From assembly GCF_051014685.1 (NCBI RefSeq), contig NC_135055.1:13132001-13196000 (forward strand): 64,000 nucleotides of DNA, in the 5' to 3' direction. The stretch comes from Ptiloglossa arizonensis. Its lineage: Eukaryota > Arthropoda > Insecta > Hymenoptera > Colletidae. The notes below the pieces were generated by a model. That model did no database searches and was not told where the DNA came from. It worked only from the letters and a program-made list of their open reading frames with translations. A program made the translations under genes and the position numbers. Below, piece after piece: positions 49,801 through 61,351 of the stretch. Numbering within the stretch: position 1 is the stretch's first letter; each line of letters opens with the position of its first letter.

Positions 49801-51034
49801 ACACCGATAATAATCAACGAAGACCTTCAACCTTTACCGTACGAGTAATATATATTCCAATATAATTACCGGAAAATATTCACACGCGTGGATACGAGCT
49901 CCCCATACTTTTTAATTATCCCCATTATTATGCCAGTTTGTTCACATCCCCTGTTTGGTACTCGAGGATACCACTCGACTGCTTCTTAAGCACCTACGCA
50001 GAGGAGGGTTTCCCTTTCTTAACCCATCTCTCCCCAGAACCCGTTTACACGGTCTCCAGTCTTTGACCACAGCTTTCTTAGCAACGGAACGAAAATTGAA
50101 CCTACACCCGGAAGAAACCTGAGCGAACGCTACTTGTTCACAATGGTCGTGGATCATTTGTATCGTCGTCGTCGTCGCTTTCAATTTATCAACAGGGAGA
50201 CCACAAGACCGTGTAACACCAACACGTGGATACATCACGTGCGTCTGGAGCTAATGGAAAACACTAATTGAACGGTTAATAATAATAATAACGCGAACGA
50301 GAGGTATTGGTATCGGTAGGGGAGGAAGAGAGAGAGAGAGAGAGAGAGAGAAATCGATGCGATATCGTTCTCTGTGGATGCATTTCGGTCAGACTGCGTT
50401 GTTGCGAGCCAGAGAAGAGCATGCGACGCGGCGGCTGTGACGAGCTGGCGTATTTAAGCGTGATTAAGCTCAGCAATATTGGGCTTTCGGTCACAAAGGG
50501 AATTTCACTTGCCATGGCAGCCTCTCCACCCCGACATTACCGTAGAGTGCAGTAACCATAACGTTAATTAACGTTCGTTAAAAGAGGCCGTGAAGCTGTC
50601 TTTGCATCTTCGAATCGTCCCGGCCCCTCCCGAAATCCCACCGGATTCGACTGGTTCCACGATTCCTTTTTCTTCCATCAGCCGTCGAATCGGTAAACAC
50701 AACGGAAATTTAAACAAGACGTCCCCCGAACGTCGAACGTCGCAATTCGCGCGATGTTAAATAATTTTGTATTCGTGGCAGCCCTCTTTGTTCGAAATTC
50801 ATTCGCGTAATATAATCGTAACGCAATTTTAGCCAACGCGCGATAAATGTAAAATTTATACAATTCCGACAGTTTTCGATTAATAAGCCACGGTTACGTT
50901 CAGTTGTCACGCTAATTACACGTACGCCCGTGTTTCAATAATTGTAAAGATAAATTAACAATTTCTGTCGGATTCTCTATTCGTATTTTTTCAATCGTTC
51001 GGTATAATTTTCATTCGGAGAGCTTTTCGATCGA
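46868..51034. other. Noncoding stretch
   Basis: Contains an A14 run at 49,381, a (TCG)n tract near 50,163 and a (GA)n tract at 50,327-50,350. Short chance frames only. Confidence 0.5.
50327..50350 (+). repeat. (GA)n microsatellite
   Basis: Twelve AG units in pure succession, next to an AATAATAATAATA tract at 50,278-50,291. Confidence 0.95.
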
Positions 51035-51516
51035 ATGAATTTTAAACGACGAGATAACACCAACAATTGTATCATTCTATACATAGTATTCAATTTTAAC
51101 GAACAGTTGAATACGCTCCTATAGGTTAAATTATTCAATTACGACCGAATTATTCGAGGACGAACACGAAACGCGCCAGTTCGTTTTCAAACGTTTCTGA
51201 ATTTAATAAATTTAGAACGAAGAGACAGTTCCGACTATTTTATTATGCCATACACGGTATTCAATGTTAACGAATGGTCGAGTACACTCGTTGAAATATC
51301 AGTTAACGAATTCAACGACGACCGAATTATTCGAGGACAAATTCGTCTTCAAACGTTTTGAATTTAATAAATTTAGAACGAAGGGACAGTCCTGACAATT
51401 GTGTCACGTCATACACAGTATTCAATATTAACGAACAGTCGAGTACACTCGTTGAAATATCAGTTGACGAATTCAACGACGACCGAATCATCCAAGGACA
51501 AACACGAAACGCGCAA
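51035..51516 (+). repeat. 160-bp tandem repeat, three copies
   Basis: Copies start at about 51,035, 51,197 and 51,357 with GAATTTAATAAATTTAGAAC or a variant. Each contains TATTCAAT.TTAACGAA, GTCGAGTACACTCGTTGAAA (diverged in copy 1) and ACGACCGAATTATTCGAGGA. Copies 2 and 3 are clearly closer to each other than to copy 1, giving an order of duplication. A plus frame is open in copy 3 but not in the others. Confidence 0.93.
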
Positions 51517-51774
51517 GATGCGTTATCCGCGGGGATTAGGTTTCTTTCCTCGCTGTTCAAATATTCCTCCGGTTTAAAATGTTCCATATGTACAGTGAAC
51601 CTCTATCCGAAATCCCAGGCTCGCAATTTCCAATTCTGTCTTCCCAGCGCGGTTCGATCGCTTCAATAATTCCGTTCGCCGTGCCCGCGTTAACATTCGC
51701 GCACCGATTACTCGTATAATCCGTAAAAAAGAAGGAGAGGTCGAACCGAAAGGAATATCTCGCGCGAGTCTGGA

Positions 51775-52200
51775 TTAACGAACGCAGCCTGGTCGTTCTC
51801 CCGCGATATCGAGGGAAGAAAAAATTATTCGAATCCCGGGAATGCAAGAGAGCAAACCTCTCCTAACATTATGCTCCTCGGAATTCACCGTGATTCCAGT
51901 GTCAAAGGGCCGCGTGTCAAAGGCGACCGCGAACAGATCGTCGAGATACTCGGTGCTATCGTTGATCAAAGCGTCCAGAGACGTCACGTACTTCCTGACA
52001 GACGAACTCCTGGAGACTCTGGAAACCCGGGAAATTCTCGGCGTGACTTCTGCCACGGAAATGCCGGCCAGCTGCCGTCGAAACCGATCGCCTTCGAACT
52101 CGACGCAAATTCGAACGACGGAACTGATCGCCGTTAACCTTTTCCAGAACTTCCTAACCACTCGGCGACGCTTCCAAGAGAGTTCGACACTACGGACCAT
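51775..52200 (-). CDS. Candidate exon of an unrecognised minus-strand gene
   Basis: The minus frame is open for 141 codons from an ATG at 52,200. The part reading KYVTSLDALINDSTEYLDDL and FAVAFDTRPFDTGITVNSEE has GC of about 54, 36 and 74% at codon positions 1, 2 and 3 over 39 codons, the classic coding order and far from the window's background. Asn-Asp-Ser-Thr offers an N-glycosylation motif if secreted. A usable donor (ACG / GTGAAT) would end the exon at about 51,889. A CAG / AG acceptor at about 52,220 has a poor pyrimidine tract, so this may instead be a first exon. Overlapping plus-strand frames (51,842-52,318 and 51,871-52,137) are probably shadows. The N-terminal third is Arg-rich and less convincing. 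No family is recognised. Confidence 0.42.
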   Translation of the reverse strand: MVRSVELSWKRRRVVRKFWKRLTAISSVVRICVEFEGDRFRRQLAGISVAEVTPRISRVSRVSRSSSVRKYVTSLDALINDSTEYLDDLFAVAFDTRPFDTGITVNSEEHNVRRGLLSCIPGIRIIFSSLDIAGERPGCVR

Positions 52201-52543
52201 TTGGCACTGTTACAATTCTCTGCACCGGACATTGGTCGATGACCAGTTCTACGAGGGAACAATTTTCTTTTCTATCTTTTTTTTTTATCATTTTGGCTCC
52301 GTGGTTCGCGTTGAGTGAATATGGATGAGTCAAACGGAGCGATAAACTACGGAGTCAGGGAAAGACGATCGTTTTTTTCTCGATTAGGAAACTGGAGAAC
52401 AATCTATTCTCGCTTGGGATTTCTTCCACGGAGTCTTGTATTTGTACTTTTGGTTCTTTCATTTTTTGTAGTAGGAGAATATGTAAAAAGAAAACGGTTC
52501 GAAGATTCTTCGGTGGTTAATCGATTAACCCTTTGGTATACAC

Positions 52544-52670
52544 AGGGTGAGTTGTTTAAATTTGTTTGAATATCTTCGAAACTGTTTACTGTAACAGAAA
52601 ATACTTGAACGAAAGTTGTATACTTTTCGAGGTGGCAGGGGATGATTTAGTGTAATAATAATTTCTTTTG
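52544..52670 (+). repeat. Possible dispersed-repeat fragment beginning CAGGGTGAGTTGTTTAAATT
   Basis: The run of CAGGGTGAGT, ATATCTTCGAAACTGTTTAC, then GAACGAAAGTTGTATACTTT resembles a class of repeats I recall as common in insect genomes, which starts GGGTGAGTC and contains a GAACGAAAGTTGTA core. There is no second copy in the window to test this, so the assignment rests on memory alone. Confidence 0.35.
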
Positions 52671-53740
52671 GATAGACGTGTAGAGCGTATTTTTGAAGAT
52701 TAAGTTTCCGTTTTTAACAAATAGTACGTATCTTCTTCGATACACGAGAAGTGTATATAAAGAAAATTAATTACAGGTACTTTTGATTATAAACTATTAC
52801 CTCCAAATATTATATACAAATGTAATAAACGTTCTAGTGAGATTTATCGAAGGAAACTTTAGAAAATGCCTGCCCTGAACATTTTTGGGGTAAATTTTCT
52901 CGAAAAAGAAGCCTTGTACAAATTTTGTTTTCGGTCAATTTTTCAGCACAGAATTACCCGTTTATCCATTGTACCGGTCGTTGATCTCTACACGGTAAAG
53001 AAGAAATTACAACTTACACATATTTTATCGCTAACGCGCAAGCGACGCATCTCGTTAACGAACGATTAGAAACGATGTTCGATAACGTTAAGAAATGTCT
53101 GCAGGTTTCTGTACTCGACAGATGCTGGAAACAGATATCCACGTGTACGAAGAAAATCAATTTAACGCGATAAAGCGATGTTGGTTCGTTCGAACCGATC
53201 AAATCGAGTTTGTAAATTGAAATTACTCGATTTAGGACAAGATCTCTGTAACTACAACGCGGCACGATAAAACGCAATTCAGTGAATAAGTACACTAATT
53301 AAACCATCACGCGAGGGCATGTTTGCGCTATCCTCGAAGCTGCGATCTCGGTGCTGTCTTTGATTCAAAGCGATATTCGACCGTTGTATCGTGTTAATGC
53401 CTCTCGTAAACACTTTCAAGGGCCACGAACACGCATATCCGTGTACGCATTTATTATGAGCGTGTACACGCGCGCGCCACTGCATGTACCCAGCTCGAGC
53501 TCAGCTTTCGAACATCGGCAATATGATCACGATGCTTGTCCCGCGACAAACAACGCGAAATGCCAGTGGATTTACATTTCATCCAGAACGGTATATGTAA
53601 CGCGTACTCTCTCTCTCTCGCTTTGGTCTCGTGCATTCGATTATCCGTGTCAATTTCCACGCTCGCGGAATTTTATTGCAGTCGTTTAATCTCAATTTCT
53701 ATAATTTATAAAACGAGATCGTAGAATCGCGTACTATATT
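52671..53740. other. Noncoding stretch
   Basis: Overlapping short frames on both strands at 53,280-53,690, with a (CT)n tract near 53,610. No gene supported. Confidence 0.5.
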
Positions 53741-54290
53741 CTGGGTGTTCTAAGAAACAGCAACGATGATTGCATCGAGTCCAAAATAACGTAACAGTGT
53801 GTTAAGATTGTTGAGAGATCTGTATAGACGATGATTGCATCGAGTGCAAGAACTTTTAAAATAATGTAACAGTGTATTGAGATTGTCAAGAGATCTGTAT
53901 AGACGATGATTGTATCGACTGCAAAAACTTCAGAAATGATGTAACAATGTGTATTAGGATTGTTAAAAGACCTAGACAAGTGGATTGGTGCGTAATATTC
54001 TAGATATTTTAAGAAGCATCAATGGTTGCATCGAGGGCAGAAACTTGAAAAGTAATGTAACAATCTGCGTTATAATTGCTAAGAGACCTACGTGGAAAAT
54101 GATTGTATCGAGTGCAAAATCTTCGACAATAATACAACAATCTAACTACATTATGAATGCTAAAATACCTTGGCGAACTCGTGCATAACAATCGAAACAT
54201 GTTAAGTATCTGATAATTCTATCGCGTGTAGAAAATATCAGAAATGATATTAAAAATCTGTAGGATCGTTGAGATATCAAGAGTCTAGGT
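53741..54290 (+). repeat. 65-115-bp tandem repeat, five or more degenerate copies
   Basis: The word ATGATTGYATCGAGTGCA or a close variant recurs at 53,766, 53,831, 53,907, about 54,021 and 54,098. Each is followed by ACTT..AAATAATGTAACARTGT and GATTGTY.GAGATCT. The first three copies are closest (65-76 bp apart). Farther copies are longer and more diverged, and the array fades out near 54,290. Confidence 0.9.
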
Positions 54291-56454
54291 TATCGTTGAA
54301 ATCTCTCGCGATATCGCTACCGTTGCACTTATAACTCGCGCGGGAGGAAAGATTTCCACGGATCGTTGCTTATTGACTGTAAAATAGCGTTCGGGAGATG
54401 GCAAGTAAATTGAATCGATGCTTCGAAACAGCGACGTGTATCGCGTGATGAAACTACTCCGAGTAAAAGTCGCAATAACGAAAAGGTCTTTCCGTGTGGT
54501 ATTATCCACGAGAAATCACGAAACTGTAATTTCTGCTTGCACAAGCCCGCTTCCTGAGCCAACGATAACTGAAATTTTACGCGGCCAGCAAAGCCAATAA
54601 AACCGACAACGGCCAATCGTTCGACGGAGAATTTTCTGGGTCTGATCTCGCGCGAGCACATTAAGTGGACTTTTACGACAGCACATTTCCATGAGCTTCC
54701 GCCGACGGGCGTCATTCCGCTATGAACATCTTTTATGATCGCGGCCCATAAATCGTGTCCACGTCAACGAGAATAGGAAGGAAGGAGGACACGCCGTCGA
54801 TAGGGGGGAGAGCCAAATTCGTCGGTGACATAAGTGCAATCACGTCGATTAAACGAATTCGCGCCGGGGATCGTCGTTTAAGACGCGTCCAGGCTGGCCT
54901 ATGAACATTTTCACGTTGTCGCAGCTTGCAAACGATGTTTCAATCGGGCTTGGAACACGTAACAATTAAAACTTACCTCGACACTTTCGATTTTCACGAA
55001 ATATGCTAAAATATACGTGGACAAATTATCGTAACACCGATTCTACTAGCGTTAGATCGAACGTTTGAAACGGTGATACGTAATAATACGTTTTGTTTTA
55101 TTCACGTTCGTCATTTTGTTTTCGAAATAAATATCTGTGAATCGAGTCTTTGTTTCGTTTGTATTTTACATCCAGTGCCACGCTTGTGTTCTCAAAGACA
55201 GGAGTAATTAACTCGCGACAATTTTGTTTCAGCAATTTCGTTTCGTCTTTCATTTCTCTCGTCGTTCGAGAAAACATGGCGAATTATCGCGATGAGTGAT
55301 TTTTTAGATGAAAGGCGTATCGAAATTATTATATCGGTGAAGTTATACACCGAAACGAATCAATGCCAAGGAACTATGTACGTATATACGTCTAGAAGGC
55401 CTTTGCTGTATCGTGCTGTTCTTAATGATATATTTATTACGATATCGCGGGTAGAAAGGTACGAAGTTGACCAATTGTAACTCCTTGTAACATGACAGTG
55501 AACACGTCATTAACGTAATAACTGCTACTGGTATTATTTATGACTTTCTTTGCTTCTCTTATTTCAAATGGTGCACGTACCACCTCGTATGTATTTCTAA
55601 TTGCACAACGTGTTCCGAGATTGATTTATAATAATTAGTTCAGAACTACGCCTCGTTAAATGAAATCTATTTTTACACAATCTAATTAATTACCCAATCC
55701 ATTAATAAAATTTACCAAGAATCCAATTATCTGTTTCTAAGTCCCGTGTTCTTGAAATTACGTGCTGTTACTTTAATAGGTTTCAGATACGCTGCGAGCA
55801 TCCCGGTGTCGGCTTGTACATCCTCTTATCGTTGAACAAAGCTTCTCGAATATTAGAATATTTTTGTCGCAATAATGAACTTGTTATATACGAAATCCAT
55901 AACGAATTTCCATAGATGATTTATTCCCAAGTAATTAAATCATCCGGTACCGAGAAACTTCCACGTTTGCTACCCTCTCCGTTGATAAACCTACTTCTCG
56001 CATAACTTTTACGAATATGTAAAAAAGTTTCTTCTCAACGAATTGGTGTCAACTTATAGACACCAAGACTACTTTCGAACGGAAAAATACAGAAACAGAT
56101 CGTCCCGAAAAACTATCCCATCGTTCTCTACATTTTCACCCTCCACGTTCGCCCTTAATTTATCCTTTCTCGATTATTCTTTCTACCTCCGACGATGCAC
56201 ACGTTTCGTCGTATTTATTCGTACAATTCAAGGGTCGCGAACGTCGAATCGTCGAACGTCCAATATTTATTTTCCACCCGGTCGATCCCCTTGTACCGTA
56301 AACTATCGTACGCGTACGTTCGATCGAACGTGGGTATCGGGTACGCGCGCGAAAAAGCGAGGAAATTAATAACAAGCGGCACCGCAATTTCCAAAAGTTT
56401 CGAACGACTCAAGGGGTCGTTAATTGCGAGAAGGCCATCAATTTCATCGCGACG
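54291..56454. other. Noncoding stretch
   Basis: A minus frame of 128 codons at 54,329-54,715 has no recognisable similarity or splice support. No other feature seen. Confidence 0.5.
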
Positions 56455-57320
56455 AGATTAAACGCGGCAAGATTGATGCTCGACGGTGCCGCGCGGCTCC
56501 CGGCCGCCATTATTAATCCTGTATCAATCGATCCTCCTCGTTCCTCCGAATTGAATGCAAGCCAACCCCGACGCTCGCGGTTTTCACCGTGCGTTTCGTC
56601 GATCGAACGTTGAAACCGACGCAACACGTTGATTTTCGGGCAGAAGCAGCTCGATCCGGCGCCGAAATGCCATGGGTTACGGGGACCTCGAAGGTCTCCC
56701 GTCCCTACTCAACCATGACTCACCGAACGACTCATCCATCGTGCACGGAGCTCGTACCGTGGAGTCGTATTCGCAGTCACGATCCACGGTGTTCGTAATT
56801 GTGACCCGAGCGTGCTCGAGGACGCACGATTGCACGCCCACCAGCGCGGTTCGCTCATATCGAAATTCCAACGCGTGGAAATCGATCGAAACGGACCACC
56901 GATACAATTTTGTATAAAATTTTCAATCGATCGAACCAGCGTTCACCGCGATTCACCGTGCAACCACGCTCGAGACTATTGATTTTTCCTTAGCGCGAAC
57001 GACTGTGCGATTCCTCGCCGCTTTCCAAACTGCCGGGTCAGATGGTCCTAATTAAGGAACTTTATCCGGACACAGTCGTAATTGGAACATTACGAGCCTC
57101 TATATTTCAATTATCGGGCCACACCCCCACCACCACGACTCCCCTGGCCGCCTTTAATTTAATTATTACCTAAGGGATGCGTGGCGCAATAATAATACCT
57201 GTAATGGAAATGGTATCGGGAAGTCGATAACCTGGCTGCATCGGGCGTGACGCGAGCATAGAATGATTAAACGTCCATTGAATTTATGTACGTGAAATTT
57301 GATGTTACGGGAAAGGAAGA
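56455..57320. promoter_or_regulatory. CpG-rich block with homeodomain-type words, possible enhancer
   Basis: CpG-dense sequence around 56,480-56,760 is followed by a block at 57,040-57,320 dense in CCTAATTAAGG, TTTAATTTAATTATTACC and CAATAATAATACC words with little repetition. No exon is evident; the open frames are short and disagree. Regulatory function is an inference from composition. Confidence 0.25.
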
Positions 57321-57459
57321 TGGATCGGCCTGGATAAATGCCGCGCGTCTATCCTCATTTTTGACGGATGAAAACCATGGAGACTTTCGAAGAACACCGG
57401 CGTTCGAGAATCCACAGTTGCTCAAACAAGTGTTCGTAAGTTACGTTACAAGGAGATTT

Positions 57460-57686
57460 CCCTGATCTGCAAGTTTGATTCCACAAGATAATTTTTCTAT
57501 CGACGAAAAATGTTCTTGAGAAAATAAAATCTGAAAATTCGATATTTCTTCGTTTCTCTTTTGTGCCATTTTTATCTGGGACTTTTTACACAGTAGAGCG
57601 ACAAAGGACTGAAAACTCGAGATTTTTTCTAAGAAATTTTTGTTCCGTTTTGCACGATAACGATTCTTCAGTTACAAAGAAAATGT
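57460..57686 (-). repeat. Dispersed repeat, copy 2 (inverted relative to 19,428-19,665)
   Basis: Same family as the 19.4-kb copy, in opposite orientation. It ends about 30 bp before the reverse-transcriptase relic. It may simply be a neighbour, since the 19.4-kb copy has no such relic beside it. Confidence 0.82.
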
Positions 57687-57715
57687 ACAACGATTAACAA
57701 TATTCAACCGGGATA

Positions 57716-57979
57716 TTCCTCTCAACGTTAAATCTTTCTGATCTGTTATTCACTTTCCACGTAAACCCAGCAGACGTACACTTTTCTAGTACCTTTGGAG
57801 CGAACTTCGACGTTCTCCAGGGATCTTACGTGAATCCTCTACTGTTCCTCTTGTTTATTAATGTCATTCTCGAATGTTTCGAATATTGCTCTTTTCTAAT
57901 GTTCGCGAACGACCTCGAAATCTTTCGTACTATTGATTCCTCCGTTAGTATTTACACATCTTGTACAATCTGGTTTTAG
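57716..57979 (+). pseudogene. Non-LTR retrotransposon reverse-transcriptase relic (jockey/R1-like)
   Basis: A plus frame without a Met, open to the TAG at 57,977-57,979, contains VLQGSYVNPLLFLLFINVIL and, 9 residues on, FLMFANDLEIFR. These match two adjacent reverse-transcriptase blocks of insect LINEs: the GVPQGS..GPLLFLLFIND block and the catalytic F/YADD block. Here the second catalytic-box Asp-Asp is Asn-Asp, so one metal-binding residue is lost. Sequence after the TAG still hints at the next conserved helix but has stops, then jumps to the element's 3' end at 58,033. The fragment is thus internally deleted and inactive. Finger and thumb parts, endonuclease and gag are absent. Confidence 0.85.
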
Positions 57980-58032
57980 TAATTTGGAGAATTAATATTC
58001 AAGTAATAGATTGTGACTTAAAATTTCTAAGC

Positions 58033-58231
58033 GTTCAGATACGGCGCTAATACTCGAATACTATTCTAAAATATATTAACAAGTACTGGAAATGTATTGA
58101 TTTCTATTCCACCCCTGCTAGCCTTAAGTTTCAATTGCTTCCTGTTATACATTCTTAGGACTAATTCTTCTTTCTTTTTTCTTATGTATTCCAAAGGATT
58201 TACTTCGTAAGAAAATACGTAAATAAATAAA
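58033..58231 (+). mobile_element. Non-LTR retrotransposon 3' end, copy B
   Basis: Homologous to 12,821-12,989. It ends GTATTCCAAAGGATTTACTTCGTAAG and then a short AAAATACGTAAATAAATAA tail. It lies in the same orientation as, and 54 bp after, the reverse-transcriptase relic, so both belong to one internally deleted insertion. Confidence 0.85.
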
Positions 58232-60652
58232 TTGTACGAGTTACAACGATGTAGATTCAATTATCGAGTGACGTTCTGAGGTAACGTTGCCCCTTTCAAC
58301 GTCACAACGTCCAGCCATCGACTCGATCGGCAATTAATCGAATTACACGAGGCCTCGTTCTACTTTTCCCGGTAAATATTAGAACAATTGATCAGCGTTT
58401 AATTTTCACGCAAGACTGCGTCACGTTTTGTAAATTTTCGCATGGTTGAAAATAGAGCGACCGAAACGGTTGCTTCGAACTGTCCACGTTCATGAACCGT
58501 AATCGTGCACGGACCAACTTCTTTCGTGTTATTACCTTGTTGAAATAACCGAGTAGGTGGCCATTTACGTCGAGTATGTGGTAATAACCGGTGTATTATA
58601 CCATGTATTCACTTTACGTGCTATTTATGCAAAGCATTGGTATCTCTACCGATACGTACTCTACAATATCGTAAATACAACAATTTCTACATATCCCTTA
58701 CCACGCAGGGAGTAAAAATGAATTTTTTTTCTCGTTGGATCGTTATTTTCAATTTTAACCGAAATTAAAAGCTTTCGTAAAAATGTAACCGTTAGTAAAA
58801 AAAAAAAAAAAAAAAAACGGATACTTTTCGATATTCGATTATGGTGCTCGGTGAATTTTATCGATGCAAAAATTTCTGTTTTTATTCGTTGCTGGCCTAT
58901 CGGTCGAGTGTATCTACCGTGTACACTGTTCACGAATTTATCGTGTGCATTACGCGCGATCGATGGCATCCATCGGTCAAAATGTTCAAATAAATGGAGC
59001 GCGCGAGTGGAAAGGAAACGGTACACACTCGTCCGGTTTTTCGTCTCATTGCCGTGGAACTGCTCTCGAGAATGTTTCCGCGGGCTTTCCACGAGATGAG
59101 TCATCCCGAGGAAAAAGGGTGGAAAGGCATTCGTAGTCGAGGGAAGAGGGTAGGCGTTCTCGCGTGTATGTCATCACGGGGCCGCGAACCCTTGTCTACT
59201 TAAGAAGAAGGGCGAGCCAGCCCCCTCACCGTGCCGTATTATCCGTCGAGCTTAAGCTTCATAAAAGCTGCTTCTGTTCAAAAAATTTCACCAGAAAAAT
59301 CGCGTCACCGGGGGAAGAAAGAAAAAAGAAAAAGGAAAACGAAAACGACGACGACGACGACGACGACAGCGACAGCCACTTTGCGATTGAGCTTTAAAAC
59401 AAGGATGATAAAAGCACTCGTGCGACCGTGTACCCCCGTTCTACCCCTCGTTTCTTCCGGTTGTTAATTTTCGAATCGAATTGCGTACAGTTCGCGAGGA
59501 ATTACGTTGCGTCGATGGATCGATGTTTACCGTGCAATCTTCAACGAACTAATAACAACGTATTTATCGCGATCCGGTGATTGCGTATAAAACGAAACGA
59601 CGTATCGGTTGAAAAAAGGAGCAAATAAAGCGCAGAAGTAAGGACAGGTATACGTTGTCGTACAAACTGTCATTAACTCAACTACGAGTAATAATCACGT
59701 GTCCCTGTCGAGACCCCAAGCGTAATAATGATTCGCGATGGAATTTTTATTTCGTTTCGTATACACTCGTGGCGACGGAGGTAATGAAATACGGTTGAGA
59801 CCAGATAATTCCAGGAATCTTCGAGCCCAGTTTCGTGCAACTACCGAGACTCTTCTATATAAAAATTCATAGCCGTGTGTTTTATGACATTGCGTGCAAA
59901 CGACGAGTGTTTTCTGTAGAACAAACGGAAAATTTTGGTCCAATCTGAATGCATCGATGTTACGAATCTTTGAATGTGGTAATAGTTACACACGAAAATG
60001 TATTTTCAAGTACTAGATTCCCAGTTTGGTTAATTGTACGATTAAAGAAGAGTTTCGACAGTAACTGTTGAATAATTGTTCGAAATTGCAGTTTGCGAAA
60101 ATGCACTATTCATATAAGAAATCCTGCGTAACGAATCTATCGAACGATCTCGAAATATAAATTCCAGTTTCATAGAATTACTGTACAGGTATCTACTGCA
60201 GATGCATCGAGTGCAACGCATCGCTACACACGTATAATAAAATCGTCGATGAAATTTCACCAAAGTCCATTGACGTGCACCGAATATTCTGTTTACAGAA
60301 TTCATCGCGACAAATACTTATTGCCATTTCTCCCGTTGAAGAACAGTGGACGCAATTCCAATAAAGCCAGCTGTGCCATTGTAATCTGTCACGTGCTGGA
60401 AGAATCCATATCCAATCGGAAGGCTCGTATTTACACAGGAAAGGCACGAGCGCTTCCTTCCTGTCATACGTACTTACACCAGCCCGTGTAAATCGATACA
60501 CTTACTTTTAGACGGCCTTCGGACATATTCTTCTATTATGGAGTCGTAAATCGTCGTAGACTGTAATCGAGCTGCGTATCTTGGAAAAGAATCCGCGTAA
60601 ATATTCGATGGTGGCCATGGAGAACACTCGATTCTCTACGTAAGACTGCGTT
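58232..60652. other. Noncoding stretch with simple repeats
   Basis: A run of about 21 A lies at 58,797-58,817 with no recognisable retrocopy before it. (ACG)n lies at 59,345-59,367. CpG-rich overlapping frames occur at 58,850-59,470. No gene supported. Confidence 0.5.
59345..59367 (+). repeat. (ACG)n microsatellite
   Basis: Seven to eight ACG units inside a purine-rich stretch. The Asp-run translation is a by-product. Confidence 0.93.
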
Positions 60653-60772
60653 TTACGCTAAAATTACCAGAGCATTGTGTACTTTCCTAGCTGAATGAAA
60701 CTTAAACGTTCTCAATCCCATACTTCTCTTTCATCGGAGCCAATGCCTCGGATACTTCGAGACGCTTCGATT
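60653..60772 (+). repeat. Local direct duplication, copy 1 of pair F
   Basis: Aligns end to end with 61,234-61,351: TTACGCTAAAATTA, GAGCATTRTGTACTTTCC, GAATGAAACTTAA, then TTTCATCGGAGC and CCTCGGATAYTTC. Identity is about 85%. Confidence 0.93.
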
Positions 60773-61233
60773 ATATAAATGTCGCGCGGAAAGAAACACG
60801 CGCAACAGGTCACCGGTTCGCTAGACTCGCCAGAATTATGTTCGTCGAGCAACTTTTATTTCCGTGAGATGAAATTAATCCGCTGGAATTTGAAATTTCA
60901 CACCGAAAATTATTTCTTCGACCATCCGACATTGCGATGCATATTTCAATGGGGATGCAAGTTTGTCAAATTTCGGATGAAATTGGTTGGTTCTGTATAT
61001 TTGTGATGTATTTGTGACATATTTGTGATACGTCGAATATATTCTTAATTTTCGACACGCATTTAATCGTATACGAGGGTTAGTGGAATTATTGCATTAA
61101 AATTCATTCAGATTAGGACAGACAGCGAGTTCCACTTGTTCGTTCCAACGAATAACGGAATTATTAATTTAACGGCAGAGTAATTTTTTAAAATTACTTT
61201 CTTTTTAAAATTGAGAAGAGGGTCAGCTCGAAG
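60773..61233. other. Noncoding stretch between the copies of pair F
   Basis: A TATTTGTGATG/TATTTGTGACA/TATTTGTGATA triplet of words at 60,995-61,030 is a small tandem. The 75-codon frame at 60,779-61,006 is unsupported. Confidence 0.5.
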
Positions 61234-61351
61234 TTACGCTAAAATTAAGAGAGCATTATGTACTTTCCGAGCCGAATGAAACTTAAGCTTTTTCAATCCC
61301 GTACTTCTTTCATCGGAGCTAATACCTCGGATATTTCAAGAAGCTTTGATA
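61234..61351 (+). repeat. Local direct duplication, copy 2 of pair F
   Basis: Partner of 60,653-60,772, 581 bp downstream. Confidence 0.93.

Noticed and set aside
13001..54290. Tandem arrays considered as CRISPR arrays
   Set aside because: Units are contiguous and diverged with no unique equal-length spacers, in eukaryotic DNA.
58660..58817. Run of about 21 A as a possible processed-pseudogene tail
   Set aside because: No coding remnant or recognisable transcript precedes it; likely a plain mononucleotide run.
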